From: Candidatus Poribacteria bacterium
Lineage (GTDB): Bacteria > Poribacteria > WGA-4E > WGA-3G
Assembly (NCBI GenBank): GCA_022821725.1
Contig: JAJEDB010000043.1
Coordinates: 62,001 to 126,000 of the forward strand
Reading direction: 5' to 3'
Length of the DNA: 64,000 bases
The translations under genes were made by a program, and so were the position numbers. Positions 43,953-52,760 of this stretch are shown here, piece by piece (the first letter of the stretch is position 1; each line of letters opens with the position of its first letter). Under the pieces are notes generated by a model. The model worked only from the letters and a program-made list of their open reading frames with translations, did no database searches and had not been told where the DNA came from.

Positions 43953-44870
43953 ATGAACTTTGAACCAAGTGCACCGATTGAAGTGCCACAAATTATATCT
44001 GAGGAGCAGATCCAGTTTTTTATCAATAACGGGTATCTAATTGTCCCAGATCTGCTTTCTCTGGATGAGGTAGAGGAATTGCGGCAGGATACTGTTACGC
44101 TTGCCAAAGGGGGATACCCGTGTGAAACCCTCCAACCGCTTCCTAAAGATTTGAGCGATGACGAGGCGATTGGACGTATCCTTTGCATTCATCAACCCCA
44201 TTTTGTCAGTCCAATTATTGAGAAGTACGTCAAGCACCCGAAGATCTGTGGCATCCTGAGTCAGATAACGGCTGCACATCTACCCCACTGGGACGGCAGC
44301 GTCAAGTGTATGCAGTCGATGCTCTTTGTAAAACCGCCCCATTTTCAAGGACAAGCATGGCATCAGGACGAATTTTATATCCCGACCCGCGATCGCTCCT
44401 TGATCGGTGCGTGGACGGCAATGGACGATGCCACCATAGAAAATGGATGTTTATGGGTACTTCCCGGCTCACACCGTCGAGGGTATCTCTATCCGCAGAG
44501 ATACCATGAGAACCCAGATGAGTTCGATTTTGCCTGGGAGAGTTACGGGTTTGATGATGCAGCTGAGGTGCCCGTTGAAGTTACAACCGGGACATTGGTG
44601 TTTTTTAACGGGTATCTACTCCATCGCTCTCGTAAAAATCGTGGAGAGACATATCGCAGGGTTTTGGTGAACCATTATTGCAATTCATGGTCACTGTTAC
44701 CTTGGTCGATTCAAGACGGAGAACGTCCCGCAAGTGCGGATCGAAGATGTGTCATTCCGGTCTCTGGTGTCGATCCCTACGCATGGAAAGGCTATGATGA
44801 CCCACCGGAAAATGTCCACTTGCGAACCTGCAAAGCCGTTGATGAACTGGAGTCATTAGATGCAAGTTGA
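43953..44870 (+). CDS. Phytanoyl-CoA dioxygenase (PhyH) family protein
   Basis: 305 residues. Iron ligands H137-Q-D139 and H224, R235 as the likely 2-oxoglutarate ligand and WVLPGSHRRG between them, closer to the classical PhyH pattern than the others. AGGAG lies about 13 bases before the ATG. Its stop overlaps the start of a 70-residue gene. The substrate is unknown. Confidence 0.9.
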   Translation: MNFEPSAPIEVPQIISEEQIQFFINNGYLIVPDLLSLDEVEELRQDTVTLAKGGYPCETLQPLPKDLSDDEAIGRILCIHQPHFVSPIIEKYVKHPKICGILSQITAAHLPHWDGSVKCMQSMLFVKPPHFQGQAWHQDEFYIPTRDRSLIGAWTAMDDATIENGCLWVLPGSHRRGYLYPQRYHENPDEFDFAWESYGFDDAAEVPVEVTTGTLVFFNGYLLHRSRKNRGETYRRVLVNHYCNSWSLLPWSIQDGERPASADRRCVIPVSGVDPYAWKGYDDPPENVHLRTCKAVDELESLDAS

Positions 44871-45072
44871 AATTGAACGTTTTTCCGACCTTAGGCACGC
44901 GTTGGAAACGATGATGCAGCGGATTGAGGGAGGCGAAGATATAATGGAACAGTTAGATCAGATTAACGCACTCTCTCAAGAGCTCGCACCGACAGCCCCC
45001 AAGATGCTTCTGCACTATCTGGAGCGGAAGAGTTACACAAAAGCATTAGCATTTCTGGAAACCTTAGAATAA
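44860..45072 (+). CDS. Small helical protein of unknown function
   Basis: 70 residues, almost entirely predicted helical, with acidic first half (ERFSDLRHALETMMQRIEGGEDIMEQ) and no cysteines or signal peptide. The start lies 11 bases inside the end of the PhyH gene, which suggests translational coupling. I do not recognise it. It ends just before a 90-bp inverted-repeat element. Confidence 0.55.
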   Translation: MQVEIERFSDLRHALETMMQRIEGGEDIMEQLDQINALSQELAPTAPKMLLHYLERKSYTKALAFLETLE

Positions 45073-45079
45073 CTCATAT

Positions 45080-45169
45080 AGGACTTACGCACTCTCCCGG
45101 TAGGTGCGGTTTCTAACCGCACCGAATCCCGTGAAAATAGGTGAAATTTGGTCATTTTGCGTAAGTCCT
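45080..45169. mobile_element. 90-bp miniature inverted-repeat element, copy 2
   Basis: Bounded by AGGACTTACGCA and TGCGTAAGTCCT, length 90. Its reverse complement aligns end to end without gaps to copy 1 at 34203-34292, with about ten differences by eye, mostly between the terminal repeat and the inner hairpin. Confidence 0.85.
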
Positions 45170-45191
45170 GTCATAAATAGGAAAGAAAAAT

Positions 45192-45947
45192 ATGGTAAGA
45201 GAGGATGGACGCACCCCCGATGAGCTGCGTCCTGTCACAATCAAACGGCACTATATCAAACATGCCGAAGGTTCTGTTCTCGTGGCAACCGGAGACACCC
45301 GTGTTATATGCACTGCCTCTGTGATTGACCAACAGCCGCGTTTTATGCGTGATCAGCGTATCAGAAAAAAGGGATGGGTGACAGCAGAATATTCCATGTT
45401 ACCCCGCTCCACTTCCGAACGGATGCAACGTGAGACGAGCCGGGGTGTCGGTGGGAGAACACAAGAGATCCAACGTCTTATCGGTCGTTCCTTACGTGCT
45501 GCTGTAGATTTGCGCGCCTTGGAAGAGCGGACAGTTTGGGTGGATTGTGATGTTATTCAGGCGGATGGTGGAACACGCACTGCTGCCATTACGGGTGCCT
45601 TCATTGCGCTCTGGGATGCCTGTCAAGGACTTATTAAAAGGAAAAGAATCAAAAATTTTCCGATTATCGACAACATTGCCGCGACAAGCGTCGGACTGAT
45701 CGATGGTCAACCGATGTTAGACCTCTGCTATACGGAAGACTCAACAGCAGATGTTGATATGAACATTGTGATGACAGGGAGCGGAAAATTTATAGAGATA
45801 CAAGGCACCGCAGAGGAAAAACCCTTTTCGCGTACCGAGTATGACCAAATGCTGGATCTCGCCGTTGGCGGTATACAACAACTTGTCCGACTCCAGAATC
45901 GGATTATGTTGGAGAATTTAGATGAAGCTCATATTGGCGACGCGTAA
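45192..45947 (+). CDS. rph: Ribonuclease PH
   Basis: Phosphorolytic 3'-5' exoribonuclease that trims the 3' ends of tRNA precursors. 251 residues, near the usual 240. Recognisable segments are [28 protein letters not shown], the phosphate-site [24 protein letters not shown] and [16 protein letters not shown]. The ATG follows GGAAAG by a few bases. The last codons overlap the start of rdgB, the common rph-rdgB arrangement. It begins just after a 90-bp inverted-repeat element. Confidence 0.97.
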   Translation: MVREDGRTPDELRPVTIKRHYIKHAEGSVLVATGDTRVICTASVIDQQPRFMRDQRIRKKGWVTAEYSMLPRSTSERMQRETSRGVGGRTQEIQRLIGRSLRAAVDLRALEERTVWVDCDVIQADGGTRTAAITGAFIALWDACQGLIKRKRIKNFPIIDNIAATSVGLIDGQPMLDLCYTEDSTADVDMNIVMTGSGKFIEIQGTAEEKPFSRTEYDQMLDLAVGGIQQLVRLQNRIMLENLDEAHIGDA

Positions 45948-46509
45948 TCAAGGTAAAGTCCGAGAACTCACAAACATGCTTTACGGTGAAGCGAGTTCCA
46001 CACAACAGATCGAAGTTATCTCTTTGGAAAATTATCCAGATGCCCCAGAGGTGATTGAGGATGGCAAGACGTATGCGGAGAATGCCGTTAAGAAGGCATC
46101 TGTTATCGCTGCGTATACATCCCATCTCACCCTCGCTGACGATGCGGGACTGGAGGTAGATGCGCTCGAGGGCGCGCCAGGCATTAACTCGAAACGCTGG
46201 GCGGGTGAAAACGCAACGGATGAGACCCGGATCGCGAAACTCCTTGAGGCCCTTGAAGGTGCTCCCAATCGGCGGGCGCGGTTCATCGCTGCGATTGCGG
46301 TGGTCCATCCGAATTCCAACCCCGAAGTGGTTCTCGGTGTTTGCGAGGGACACATCAGGCATGATCCTGTGGGAGAGAGCGGTTTCGGCTATGATCCCGT
46401 GTTTGTACCTGATGGTTATCATCAGACTTTCGCAGAATTAGGAGAAGAAATAAAAAACCGGATTAGTCACAGAGCCAAGGCGTTGGAACAAGCAATCGCC
46501 TTGCTTTGA
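45922..46509 (+). CDS. rdgB: XTP/dITP diphosphatase (RdgB/HAM1 family)
   Basis: 195-residue nucleoside triphosphate pyrophosphatase that removes non-canonical purine nucleotides (XTP, dITP) from the precursor pool. The N-terminal [11 protein letters not shown] is the phosphate-binding motif, [19 protein letters not shown] holds the catalytic acidic residues, and [14 protein letters not shown] and ISHRAKAL are conserved later. The ATG lies 26 bases inside the 3' end of rph, indicating translational coupling. Confidence 0.96.
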   Translation: MKLILATRNQGKVRELTNMLYGEASSTQQIEVISLENYPDAPEVIEDGKTYAENAVKKASVIAAYTSHLTLADDAGLEVDALEGAPGINSKRWAGENATDETRIAKLLEALEGAPNRRARFIAAIAVVHPNSNPEVVLGVCEGHIRHDPVGESGFGYDPVFVPDGYHQTFAELGEEIKNRISHRAKALEQAIALL

Positions 46510-46702
46510 GTATTATTAAAAGAGTGGAAATCACGATCTGCGAAAGTATCAAATCGTAAGATATTCCGCAGACTTAACTTTAGATATCATGTATCTGAAA
46601 AGATACAATAGGAATATATATCTTTACAATTCACATTATTTTACAAGAAGGCAGGCTTTCGGCACCATGTTGAAGCATGGCGTTCTCAGCCTGAAGAATT
46701 TG

Positions 46703-47260
46703 ATGGCAGCACTTAACGATTTACGCAACGGGTTGGTTATCCGACTCAATGATACCATTTATACCATAGTCAACTGTGAGCATGTCAAGCCGGGGAAAGG
46801 TGGTGCCTTCGCGCGCACCAAAATCAAACGCGTTTCCGACGGCGCCGTCTTGGACAGGACGTTTCGTTCGAATGAAAATGTCGAAACCGTCAGACTCATG
46901 GATCACCAGATGCAGTATATGTACCGAGATGGAGAGGCATTGTGGTTTATGGATAACGAGACATTTGAACAACACACACTCCCTGTAGAGCTCATAGGAG
47001 ATGATTTGAAGTTTCTAAGAGAGGGTGAAACGGTCACGGTTAAAATGGAAGGGGTAGTCCCCCTTGCCGTTGAACTTCCGAACTTTGTTGAACTTCAGAT
47101 CGTTGAGACCGACCCAGGATTACGAGGCGATACTGTCAGTGGCGGTTCAAAGCGTGCCACGCTGGAGACGGGCGGTGTTGTGAATGTTCCTTTGTTCGTT
47201 CAGAACGAAACGCGTATCAAAGTTGACACGCGCACCGGCAAATACGTAGAAAGGATATAG
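46703..47260 (+). CDS. efp: Elongation factor P
   Basis: Binds ribosomes stalled at polyproline sequences and stimulates peptide-bond formation. From the ATG at 46703 the protein is about 185 residues, the normal length; the open frame extends 38 codons upstream but the earlier part does not match EF-P. The modifiable loop reads KPGKGGAF, a Lys-type tip. Whether a modification enzyme exists is not visible here. GAAGAA precedes the ATG by four bases. The gene is followed by accB and accC, a common neighbourhood. Confidence 0.93.
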   Translation: MAALNDLRNGLVIRLNDTIYTIVNCEHVKPGKGGAFARTKIKRVSDGAVLDRTFRSNENVETVRLMDHQMQYMYRDGEALWFMDNETFEQHTLPVELIGDDLKFLREGETVTVKMEGVVPLAVELPNFVELQIVETDPGLRGDTVSGGSKRATLETGGVVNVPLFVQNETRIKVDTRTGKYVERI

Positions 47261-47265
47261 TAGTT

Positions 47266-47298
47266 GTCGGTGCTTGTTGCTACACAACCCGCACCGAC
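47266..47298. repeat. Hairpin repeat between efp and accB
   Basis: GTCGGTGC and GCACCGAC form a perfect 8-base stem around TTGTTGCTACACAACCC. A relative with GGTGCGGGTTGCTACGCACC is at 40416-40436 after the RsbU-like gene. Confidence 0.6.
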
Positions 47299-47315
47299 CC
47301 CTATTAAAAAAAGAA

Positions 47316-47837
47316 ATGCGTCAAAACAGATCCAATGATAAATCCGAATCTGCTGAACAAAACAACGATGATCTCTTAGAAATTGTTGAACAGTTGGCAG
47401 AAATTCTTGTCCGCACTGACCTTTCGGGAGTCCGCGTCCTCCGGGACAACGAGTTTGAGATAGAGGTTTCCAGACATCGCGGGAATCCCGGCGTATATGA
47501 ACAATCCTCACCACGCCCTGCAGAGACGAACGGGGCAGTAGGTGCACCTCAGGTTCCTGTAGAGACCCCTGATGCTGAAGGTGCTGCGCAGGCACATAAC
47601 GCCTTCATTAGTGCGCCTATGCCTTCGCGCTTCTACCGCTCCCCTGCACCTGACGAACCGGCCTTTGTAAAAGTTGGGGATATAGTTGCAACGGGTGAAC
47701 CCGTTGCCGTCCTTGAAGTCATGAAAACTTACAATCCCGTGGAAGCTCCATTTAACTGTGAGATTTTAGAGATTCTCGCTGAAGATGGTGAGGCAGTTGA
47801 ATATGCACAACCGCTGTTCCGAGTGAAGCAGACATAG
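47316..47837 (+). CDS. accB: Biotin carboxyl carrier protein of acetyl-CoA carboxylase
   Basis: 173 residues. An acidic N-terminal helix region, a Pro/Ala/Glu-rich flexible linker (about 65-105) and a biotinyl domain with the biotinylation motif EVMKT (Lys137). Carries the carboxyl group between biotin carboxylase and carboxyltransferase in fatty-acid synthesis. The ATG at 47316 is preferred over an in-frame upstream codon because the earlier stretch comes from a hairpin repeat. accC follows after a 180-base gap. Confidence 0.95.
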   Translation: MRQNRSNDKSESAEQNNDDLLEIVEQLAEILVRTDLSGVRVLRDNEFEIEVSRHRGNPGVYEQSSPRPAETNGAVGAPQVPVETPDAEGAAQAHNAFISAPMPSRFYRSPAPDEPAFVKVGDIVATGEPVAVLEVMKTYNPVEAPFNCEILEILAEDGEAVEYAQPLFRVKQT

Positions 47838-48019
47838 GAATAGTTATCGGTTATCAGTTTTAACTATCAACTCGCCCCCGTTATAAGTGTTAAAGCACGA
47901 CTTGATGGTTAAGGTTATCGGCCAAGAGGTTTTTGTTAAACGATACCCTCTTACCCGAAAACCGACTACCGAAAGGATTTTTTCTGTAGAAAAAATCCGA
48001 ACCGAAAACCATAAAAAAC

Positions 48020-49378
48020 ATGATAAAAAAAATACTGATAGCAAATCGCGGTGAGATTGCTGTCCGCATCATCCGTGCTTGCAAAGACATGGGGATTAAA
48101 ACAGTAGCGATATACTCAACCGCCGATGAAAACGCACTACACGTTAAATACGCAGACGAAGCCATCTGTATCGGTCCACCCCCCTCAACTGAGAGTTATC
48201 TCAAATACTCGAATATTATCACTGTTGCGGACTATGCGAATGTCAACGCAATCCACCCTGGCGTGGGTTTCCTCGCTGAGGACGCGCAATTTGCGGAAAT
48301 TTGTGAGGCGCATCAGATACAGTTTATTGGCCCCTCCATCGCAGACATCACTACGATGGGTGATAAAGTGAAGGCACGTGAAACTGTCGCAAAAGCCGGA
48401 CTTAAACTGATACCCGGGAGTCAGCGGGGTAGGCGGAAAAACAACAAAAAAGGAACAGTTGACACCGCCGAGGAGGCCGCGCAGCTCGCCGAGAAAATCG
48501 GATACCCTGTCGGGATCAAAGCCGTGGCAGGTGGAGGCGGTCGAGGCATCCGAATCGCCGAAAATCAGCCGAGTCTCCTTAACCTTTTTCACACTGCGAA
48601 AGCAGAGGGTGAAGCGGCTTTTGGGAATGGGGACGTTTACATTGAAAAATGGATCGAGGAAGCACGACATATTGAAGTCCAAATTCTCGGCGACACCCAC
48701 GGCAACGTTGTCCACTTCGGTGAACGGGAGTGCTCTATCCAGCGTAAACAACAGAAACTCTTGGAAGAAGCCCCCGCTGCCTCAATTCCACCGAAACTTC
48801 GCAACGATATCTGTAAAGCCGCCGCAAAAGCCGCAAAAGCGATCGGCTACACGAACGCTGGCACCATTGAGTTTGTTGTGGATAAAGACGATAATTTCTA
48901 TTTCTTGGAAATGAACACACGCATCCAAGTCGAGCATACTGTCACTGAGAGTATCACGGGCATTGACCTCATCAAAGAACAGATTCGACTCGCGATGGGA
49001 GAGCAACTCGGATATAACCAATCTGATATTCAAATCCAAGGACACGCGATTGAATGCAGAATTAACGCCGAAGATCCAGCAAATCAGTTCATGCCTTCAC
49101 CGGGTCTTGTCACAGCTTACGATCCTCCGGGCGGCATCGGCATCCGGGTTGATGGGTACCTCTACACCGGGTACACTGTTCCATCGCACTACGATTCACT
49201 CGTGGCGAAACTCATCGCAATGGGTAGGGATCGAGAAGAGGCGATTGCGCGGTTGAAACGCGCCTTGTCTGAGTTCAAAATTGAAGGTATTAAGACCACG
49301 ATTCCGCTCTTCCAGAATATCCTTAACGATGAACGCTTTCTTAGCGGAACCATTTTTACGAATTTCTTAGAAACATAA
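48020..49378 (+). CDS. accC: Biotin carboxylase subunit of acetyl-CoA carboxylase
   Basis: ATP-grasp enzyme that carboxylates biotin on AccB. 452 residues, the normal length. The N-terminal KKILIANRGEIAVRIIRA, the nucleotide-binding loop AVAGGGGRGIRIA, HFGERECSIQRKQQKLLEEAP, and EMNTRIQVEHTVTE are canonical. Two oddities are seen: AIHPGVGFLAED has Val82 where Tyr is usual, and residues 136-145 form a basic insertion (RGRRKNNKKG) between two strands. A repeat-rich gap separates it from accB. Confidence 0.96.
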   Translation: MIKKILIANRGEIAVRIIRACKDMGIKTVAIYSTADENALHVKYADEAICIGPPPSTESYLKYSNIITVADYANVNAIHPGVGFLAEDAQFAEICEAHQIQFIGPSIADITTMGDKVKARETVAKAGLKLIPGSQRGRRKNNKKGTVDTAEEAAQLAEKIGYPVGIKAVAGGGGRGIRIAENQPSLLNLFHTAKAEGEAAFGNGDVYIEKWIEEARHIEVQILGDTHGNVVHFGERECSIQRKQQKLLEEAPAASIPPKLRNDICKAAAKAAKAIGYTNAGTIEFVVDKDDNFYFLEMNTRIQVEHTVTESITGIDLIKEQIRLAMGEQLGYNQSDIQIQGHAIECRINAEDPANQFMPSPGLVTAYDPPGGIGIRVDGYLYTGYTVPSHYDSLVAKLIAMGRDREEAIARLKRALSEFKIEGIKTTIPLFQNILNDERFLSGTIFTNFLET

Positions 49379-49402
49379 TTTTTAAATGTTCGCGAGGCGT
49401 TA
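49377..49402 (-). repeat. Degenerate leader repeat after accC
   Basis: ATTTTTAAATGTTCGCGAGGCG matches the copy at 34102 with several changes, and a perfect hairpin module GCCTGC...GCAGGC (49444-49464) follows in the same relation as elsewhere. It begins at the accC stop codon. Confidence 0.5.
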
Positions 49403-49515
49403 AAGCATGCGATGTGTTTAATAACGGTTTTGGCTTAAGAATCGCCTGCTCCGTTGTTGCAGGCTTGCCTCCTTTTCTGAAACCCCAGACTGAAAACTAA
49501 AAATTAAAAACTGAT

Positions 49516-51165
49516 ATGCGTTTTTTCTTCCTCACGCTTGCGATAGTTGTATTAACATCTACGACGTTACAGGCGGTTACATTTGTCGATGTCACGAACG
49601 AAGCCGGTATCCGTTTTCAGCATTCAAGCGGAACCCGTTCCAGTCTGCTCCCAGAAGATATGGGTTCGGGTGCGGGCTTCGCCGATATAGACAACGATGG
49701 AGATATCGACCTCTACATCGTCAATATCCCCGGTCCCTTTACACAGGATGGAAACAGTCATAAAGGGAACGCCAATGCCCTCTATCTTAACAACGGCGAC
49801 GGCACATTTACGGACATTACGCGTGCTGCAGGTGTTGGACATCAAGGATTTGGCATGGGGTGCGTTTTCGCAGATTACGACGGTGATGCCGACCTTGATC
49901 TTTACCTAACTAACTATGGTGAGAATATCCTTTATCGGAACAATGGAAATGCCACCTTTACCGATGTGACGGACGCTGCTGGTGTTGGATGCGAACTGTG
50001 GAGCACTGGTGCCGCCTTTGCGGATGTAGACGGCGACACTGATTTGGACCTCTACGTTTGCAACTATGTCACATACAACTTAGAAGAGTTGGAACAGATG
50101 AAGGAGGAGTCCCTACAATCAGGGAAACCTGTACCCAGTGCCTTGAACCCGCATGTTTTTGAACCACAAGATAACGTCTTCTATCGTAACGACGGGGACG
50201 GCACTTTTACGGATGCAACCGCTGAAACGGGCATCGCGGGAGAAGGCGGTAGAAGCATGCAAGCCCTCTTTAGCGACTTTGATAACGATAACGATCTGGA
50301 CCTTTACGTCGCTAATGATACCACCACGAACCATATCTATCGCAACGATGGCAGTGGAAACTTTACGGATGTCAGCACTGAGTCGTGGGCAGCGGATTTC
50401 CGCGGTTCTATGGGACTCACGGCTGGGGATTACGATGCCGATGGGGATATCGATCTCTTTATGAGCCATTGGGTGGACGAAGAAAACGCCCTCTATAGGA
50501 ATTTATTCGCAGAGGATGGTGCCACTGGACAGATCAGATTCGTAGATGAATCGTATACTTCCCTGCTTGCTGAAGAGAGCATTAAACAGATCGGGTGGGG
50601 CACGACCCTTTTCGACTACGACAACGATGGGGATTTGGATATTTTTGTGACCAACGGCAGCACTTTCCAGGAACTAAAACGTCCAGAGGTGCTTATCCCG
50701 CAGCCTGATATGTTGTTCCGAAACAATGGAGACGAGACGTTCACCAATGTGAGTCAAGAGGCAGGCATCGCGGCGCTCCCTATCCGAGTCGGTCGCGGTG
50801 CAGCGTTTGGAGACTATGATAATGATGGCGATGTCGATATTTTTATCGTCAACAACCATGCTCCACCGACACTGTTGCGGAATGAGGGGGGAAATCGTAG
50901 CAATTGGGTGTATGTCAAACTTGTGGGAGCGAGTGCGAATCGAGATGCCATCGGCGCGAAAATTCAGGTGAAAACGGCGGATCAGACGCAGGTCCGAGAG
51001 ATTTATGCCGGTGAGAGTTACATGTCCGCTAACAGTTTCGTCGCCGAATTCGGCGTGGGAGATGCGACACAGATTGAGACCTTACAAGTTACATGGCAGA
51101 ACGGAGAAACGCAGAAACTTCATAACGTCCCAGCAAACCAGCGAATCCGTATAACACAAGAATAG
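49516..51165 (+). CDS. Exported VCBS/FG-GAP protein with ASPIC/UnbV domain
   Basis: 549 residues with a signal peptide (about 1-20). At least six FG-GAP/VCBS units with DxDNDGDxDLY calcium-binding loops form a beta-propeller (for example FADIDNDGDIDLYIVN and FDYDNDGDLDIFVTN). The C-terminal ~80 residues match the ASPIC/UnbV domain: NRDAIGAKIQV, AGESYMSANS and QVTWQNGETQKL. Such proteins are secreted or surface-bound, of CRTAC1 type; their binding partner is unknown. Related to the protein at 52761-55094. Confidence 0.9.
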   Translation: MRFFFLTLAIVVLTSTTLQAVTFVDVTNEAGIRFQHSSGTRSSLLPEDMGSGAGFADIDNDGDIDLYIVNIPGPFTQDGNSHKGNANALYLNNGDGTFTDITRAAGVGHQGFGMGCVFADYDGDADLDLYLTNYGENILYRNNGNATFTDVTDAAGVGCELWSTGAAFADVDGDTDLDLYVCNYVTYNLEELEQMKEESLQSGKPVPSALNPHVFEPQDNVFYRNDGDGTFTDATAETGIAGEGGRSMQALFSDFDNDNDLDLYVANDTTTNHIYRNDGSGNFTDVSTESWAADFRGSMGLTAGDYDADGDIDLFMSHWVDEENALYRNLFAEDGATGQIRFVDESYTSLLAEESIKQIGWGTTLFDYDNDGDLDIFVTNGSTFQELKRPEVLIPQPDMLFRNNGDETFTNVSQEAGIAALPIRVGRGAAFGDYDNDGDVDIFIVNNHAPPTLLRNEGGNRSNWVYVKLVGASANRDAIGAKIQVKTADQTQVREIYAGESYMSANSFVAEFGVGDATQIETLQVTWQNGETQKLHNVPANQRIRITQE

Positions 51166-51311
51166 CCGTCAGCCACCCGAAAGCATAAGAGAAAGTTCGC
51201 AAGTGTACTGAAGTGTACTAAAGTTGAAAATAGACTTCTTGCTACTTTACAGACTTTAGAAACACTTTACAGACTTTGCAACTTCTGAAAGTCAATAACG
51301 AAGGATGCCAA

Positions 51312-52706
51312 ATGAACATCCGTTGCTATCTATTCATTCCTATACTCTTAATCCTGCTTGCGTGCGGAGGGGATTCCACGATTGAGCGCGGCAAAGCCTT
51401 TCTTCAAACAGGCGACACTACGTCTGCCATTCAGCAGTTTCAGGCAGCACTGCAGCAGGATCCTTCCAACGCCGAGGCTTATTATCAACTCGGTTTGGCG
51501 TATGAAGGCTTAGGAGATGCTACGCAAGCCGTCAATGCATTCAGAAATGCAACAAGATTGGCACCGAAACGTGCAGAAATAACACTCGCCCTCGGGCGCG
51601 TCTACTGGCACAGCGGTAACCGTTCCGTTGCCCTCACCGAATTTCAGAGGCTGCTGAGCGGCTCCCCAAAAAAGGAAATCCTCCTTCAGATCGCAGGTCT
51701 CACAGGGGATGCCTACCACGTCCAGCGGATTCGCACTGAAGGCAGCGACGACTATGAGCAGACCTTTACTGAAAAAGGGAATATGATGACGTTTACTGCA
51801 AAGTATACCGACGATTATAGTCCCGCAATTTCACCCGATGGAAAATGGCTTGCTTTCGCTTCAAATCGTCTCGAGAACGCTGAGTTGTATCTCATGGATC
51901 TCACGACTCGCACGCTACAGCAGCTCACGCATACCGATGAACTCGATGAATACATGCCTGCTTTTTCACCCGATGGTAAATCCATCGCCTTCGTTTCTGA
52001 GCGCACCCGTGGCGGGATGATGCTCCCATCTGTCCAGGCGAGTGGTTCCGATCCGAGGACTGCGACGATCTACCTCATGGATGTCGATGGAAGAAACCAA
52101 CGTCCACTCATTGATATAGAGGGCGCGCAACGCGCCCCTGTCTTTTCACCGGATGGGCAAAAAATCGCCTTTGAATCCAAAGCACCGACGCAGGAAACCG
52201 CAAGTGGACCTGGGAGCACCGAGAACAACGCCACGTTAGAAATCTACGTCATTCATATCGATGGCACTCACAAGAAGCAACTAACGCATAACGATGTGGA
52301 CGATGGGCATCCAACGTGGGCGCCCAATGGAAAGCAGATCGCTTTTACCGGAATGGTGGACGACATCTACCAACTTTTCAGTGTCAATGCCGGAGGTGGC
52401 ACGGTAAAGCAGTTAACTTTTGAGAACGCGAGCCATTACCACCCGACCTTCAGTCCAGATGGCAAACGGATTCTCTATGTCTCGAACGCGCATAACCGTT
52501 ATACGCTCTGGACGATGAAGGCAGACGGCACACACAAAACGCAACTCACAAACCACATCGGTGCCCATTTTGAACCGAGCCTCTCAAAGGACGGAAAAAC
52601 GCTCGTATTTAGTTCCGATCGTTCTGATCACATGCGGATCTATCTCATGGATTTGACAAAACCCATCCAAATACAGGCGCTGAAGGCAAGGCTGGCAGAT
52701 TTGTAG
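51312..52706 (+). CDS. TPR plus TolB-like beta-propeller lipoprotein
   Basis: 464 residues. Lipoprotein signal with the lipobox LLAC (Cys18). Residues ~25-130 form TPR repeats (AIQQFQAALQQDPSNAEAYYQLGLAYEGLG). From about 165 there are six PD40/TolB-type blades with repeated SPDGKxIAF motifs (for example AFSPDGKSIAFVSE). The ATG at 51312 has AAGGA eight bases upstream; an earlier in-frame start at 51276 would place the signal late. It lies between two VCBS/ASPIC proteins, suggesting an exported protein cluster. Confidence 0.88.
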   Translation: MNIRCYLFIPILLILLACGGDSTIERGKAFLQTGDTTSAIQQFQAALQQDPSNAEAYYQLGLAYEGLGDATQAVNAFRNATRLAPKRAEITLALGRVYWHSGNRSVALTEFQRLLSGSPKKEILLQIAGLTGDAYHVQRIRTEGSDDYEQTFTEKGNMMTFTAKYTDDYSPAISPDGKWLAFASNRLENAELYLMDLTTRTLQQLTHTDELDEYMPAFSPDGKSIAFVSERTRGGMMLPSVQASGSDPRTATIYLMDVDGRNQRPLIDIEGAQRAPVFSPDGQKIAFESKAPTQETASGPGSTENNATLEIYVIHIDGTHKKQLTHNDVDDGHPTWAPNGKQIAFTGMVDDIYQLFSVNAGGGTVKQLTFENASHYHPTFSPDGKRILYVSNAHNRYTLWTMKADGTHKTQLTNHIGAHFEPSLSKDGKTLVFSSDRSDHMRIYLMDLTKPIQIQALKARLADL

Positions 52707-52760
52707 CCGTGCCCTCCCTAACCACCCTGTAAACCCTAATTCAGAAAACAAAAAACAGAT

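Noticed and set aside
46589..46702. A 38-codon upstream extension of elongation factor P
   Set aside because: EF-P from other bacteria begins at the later ATG, and the extension would not match; the extra frame is likely chance.
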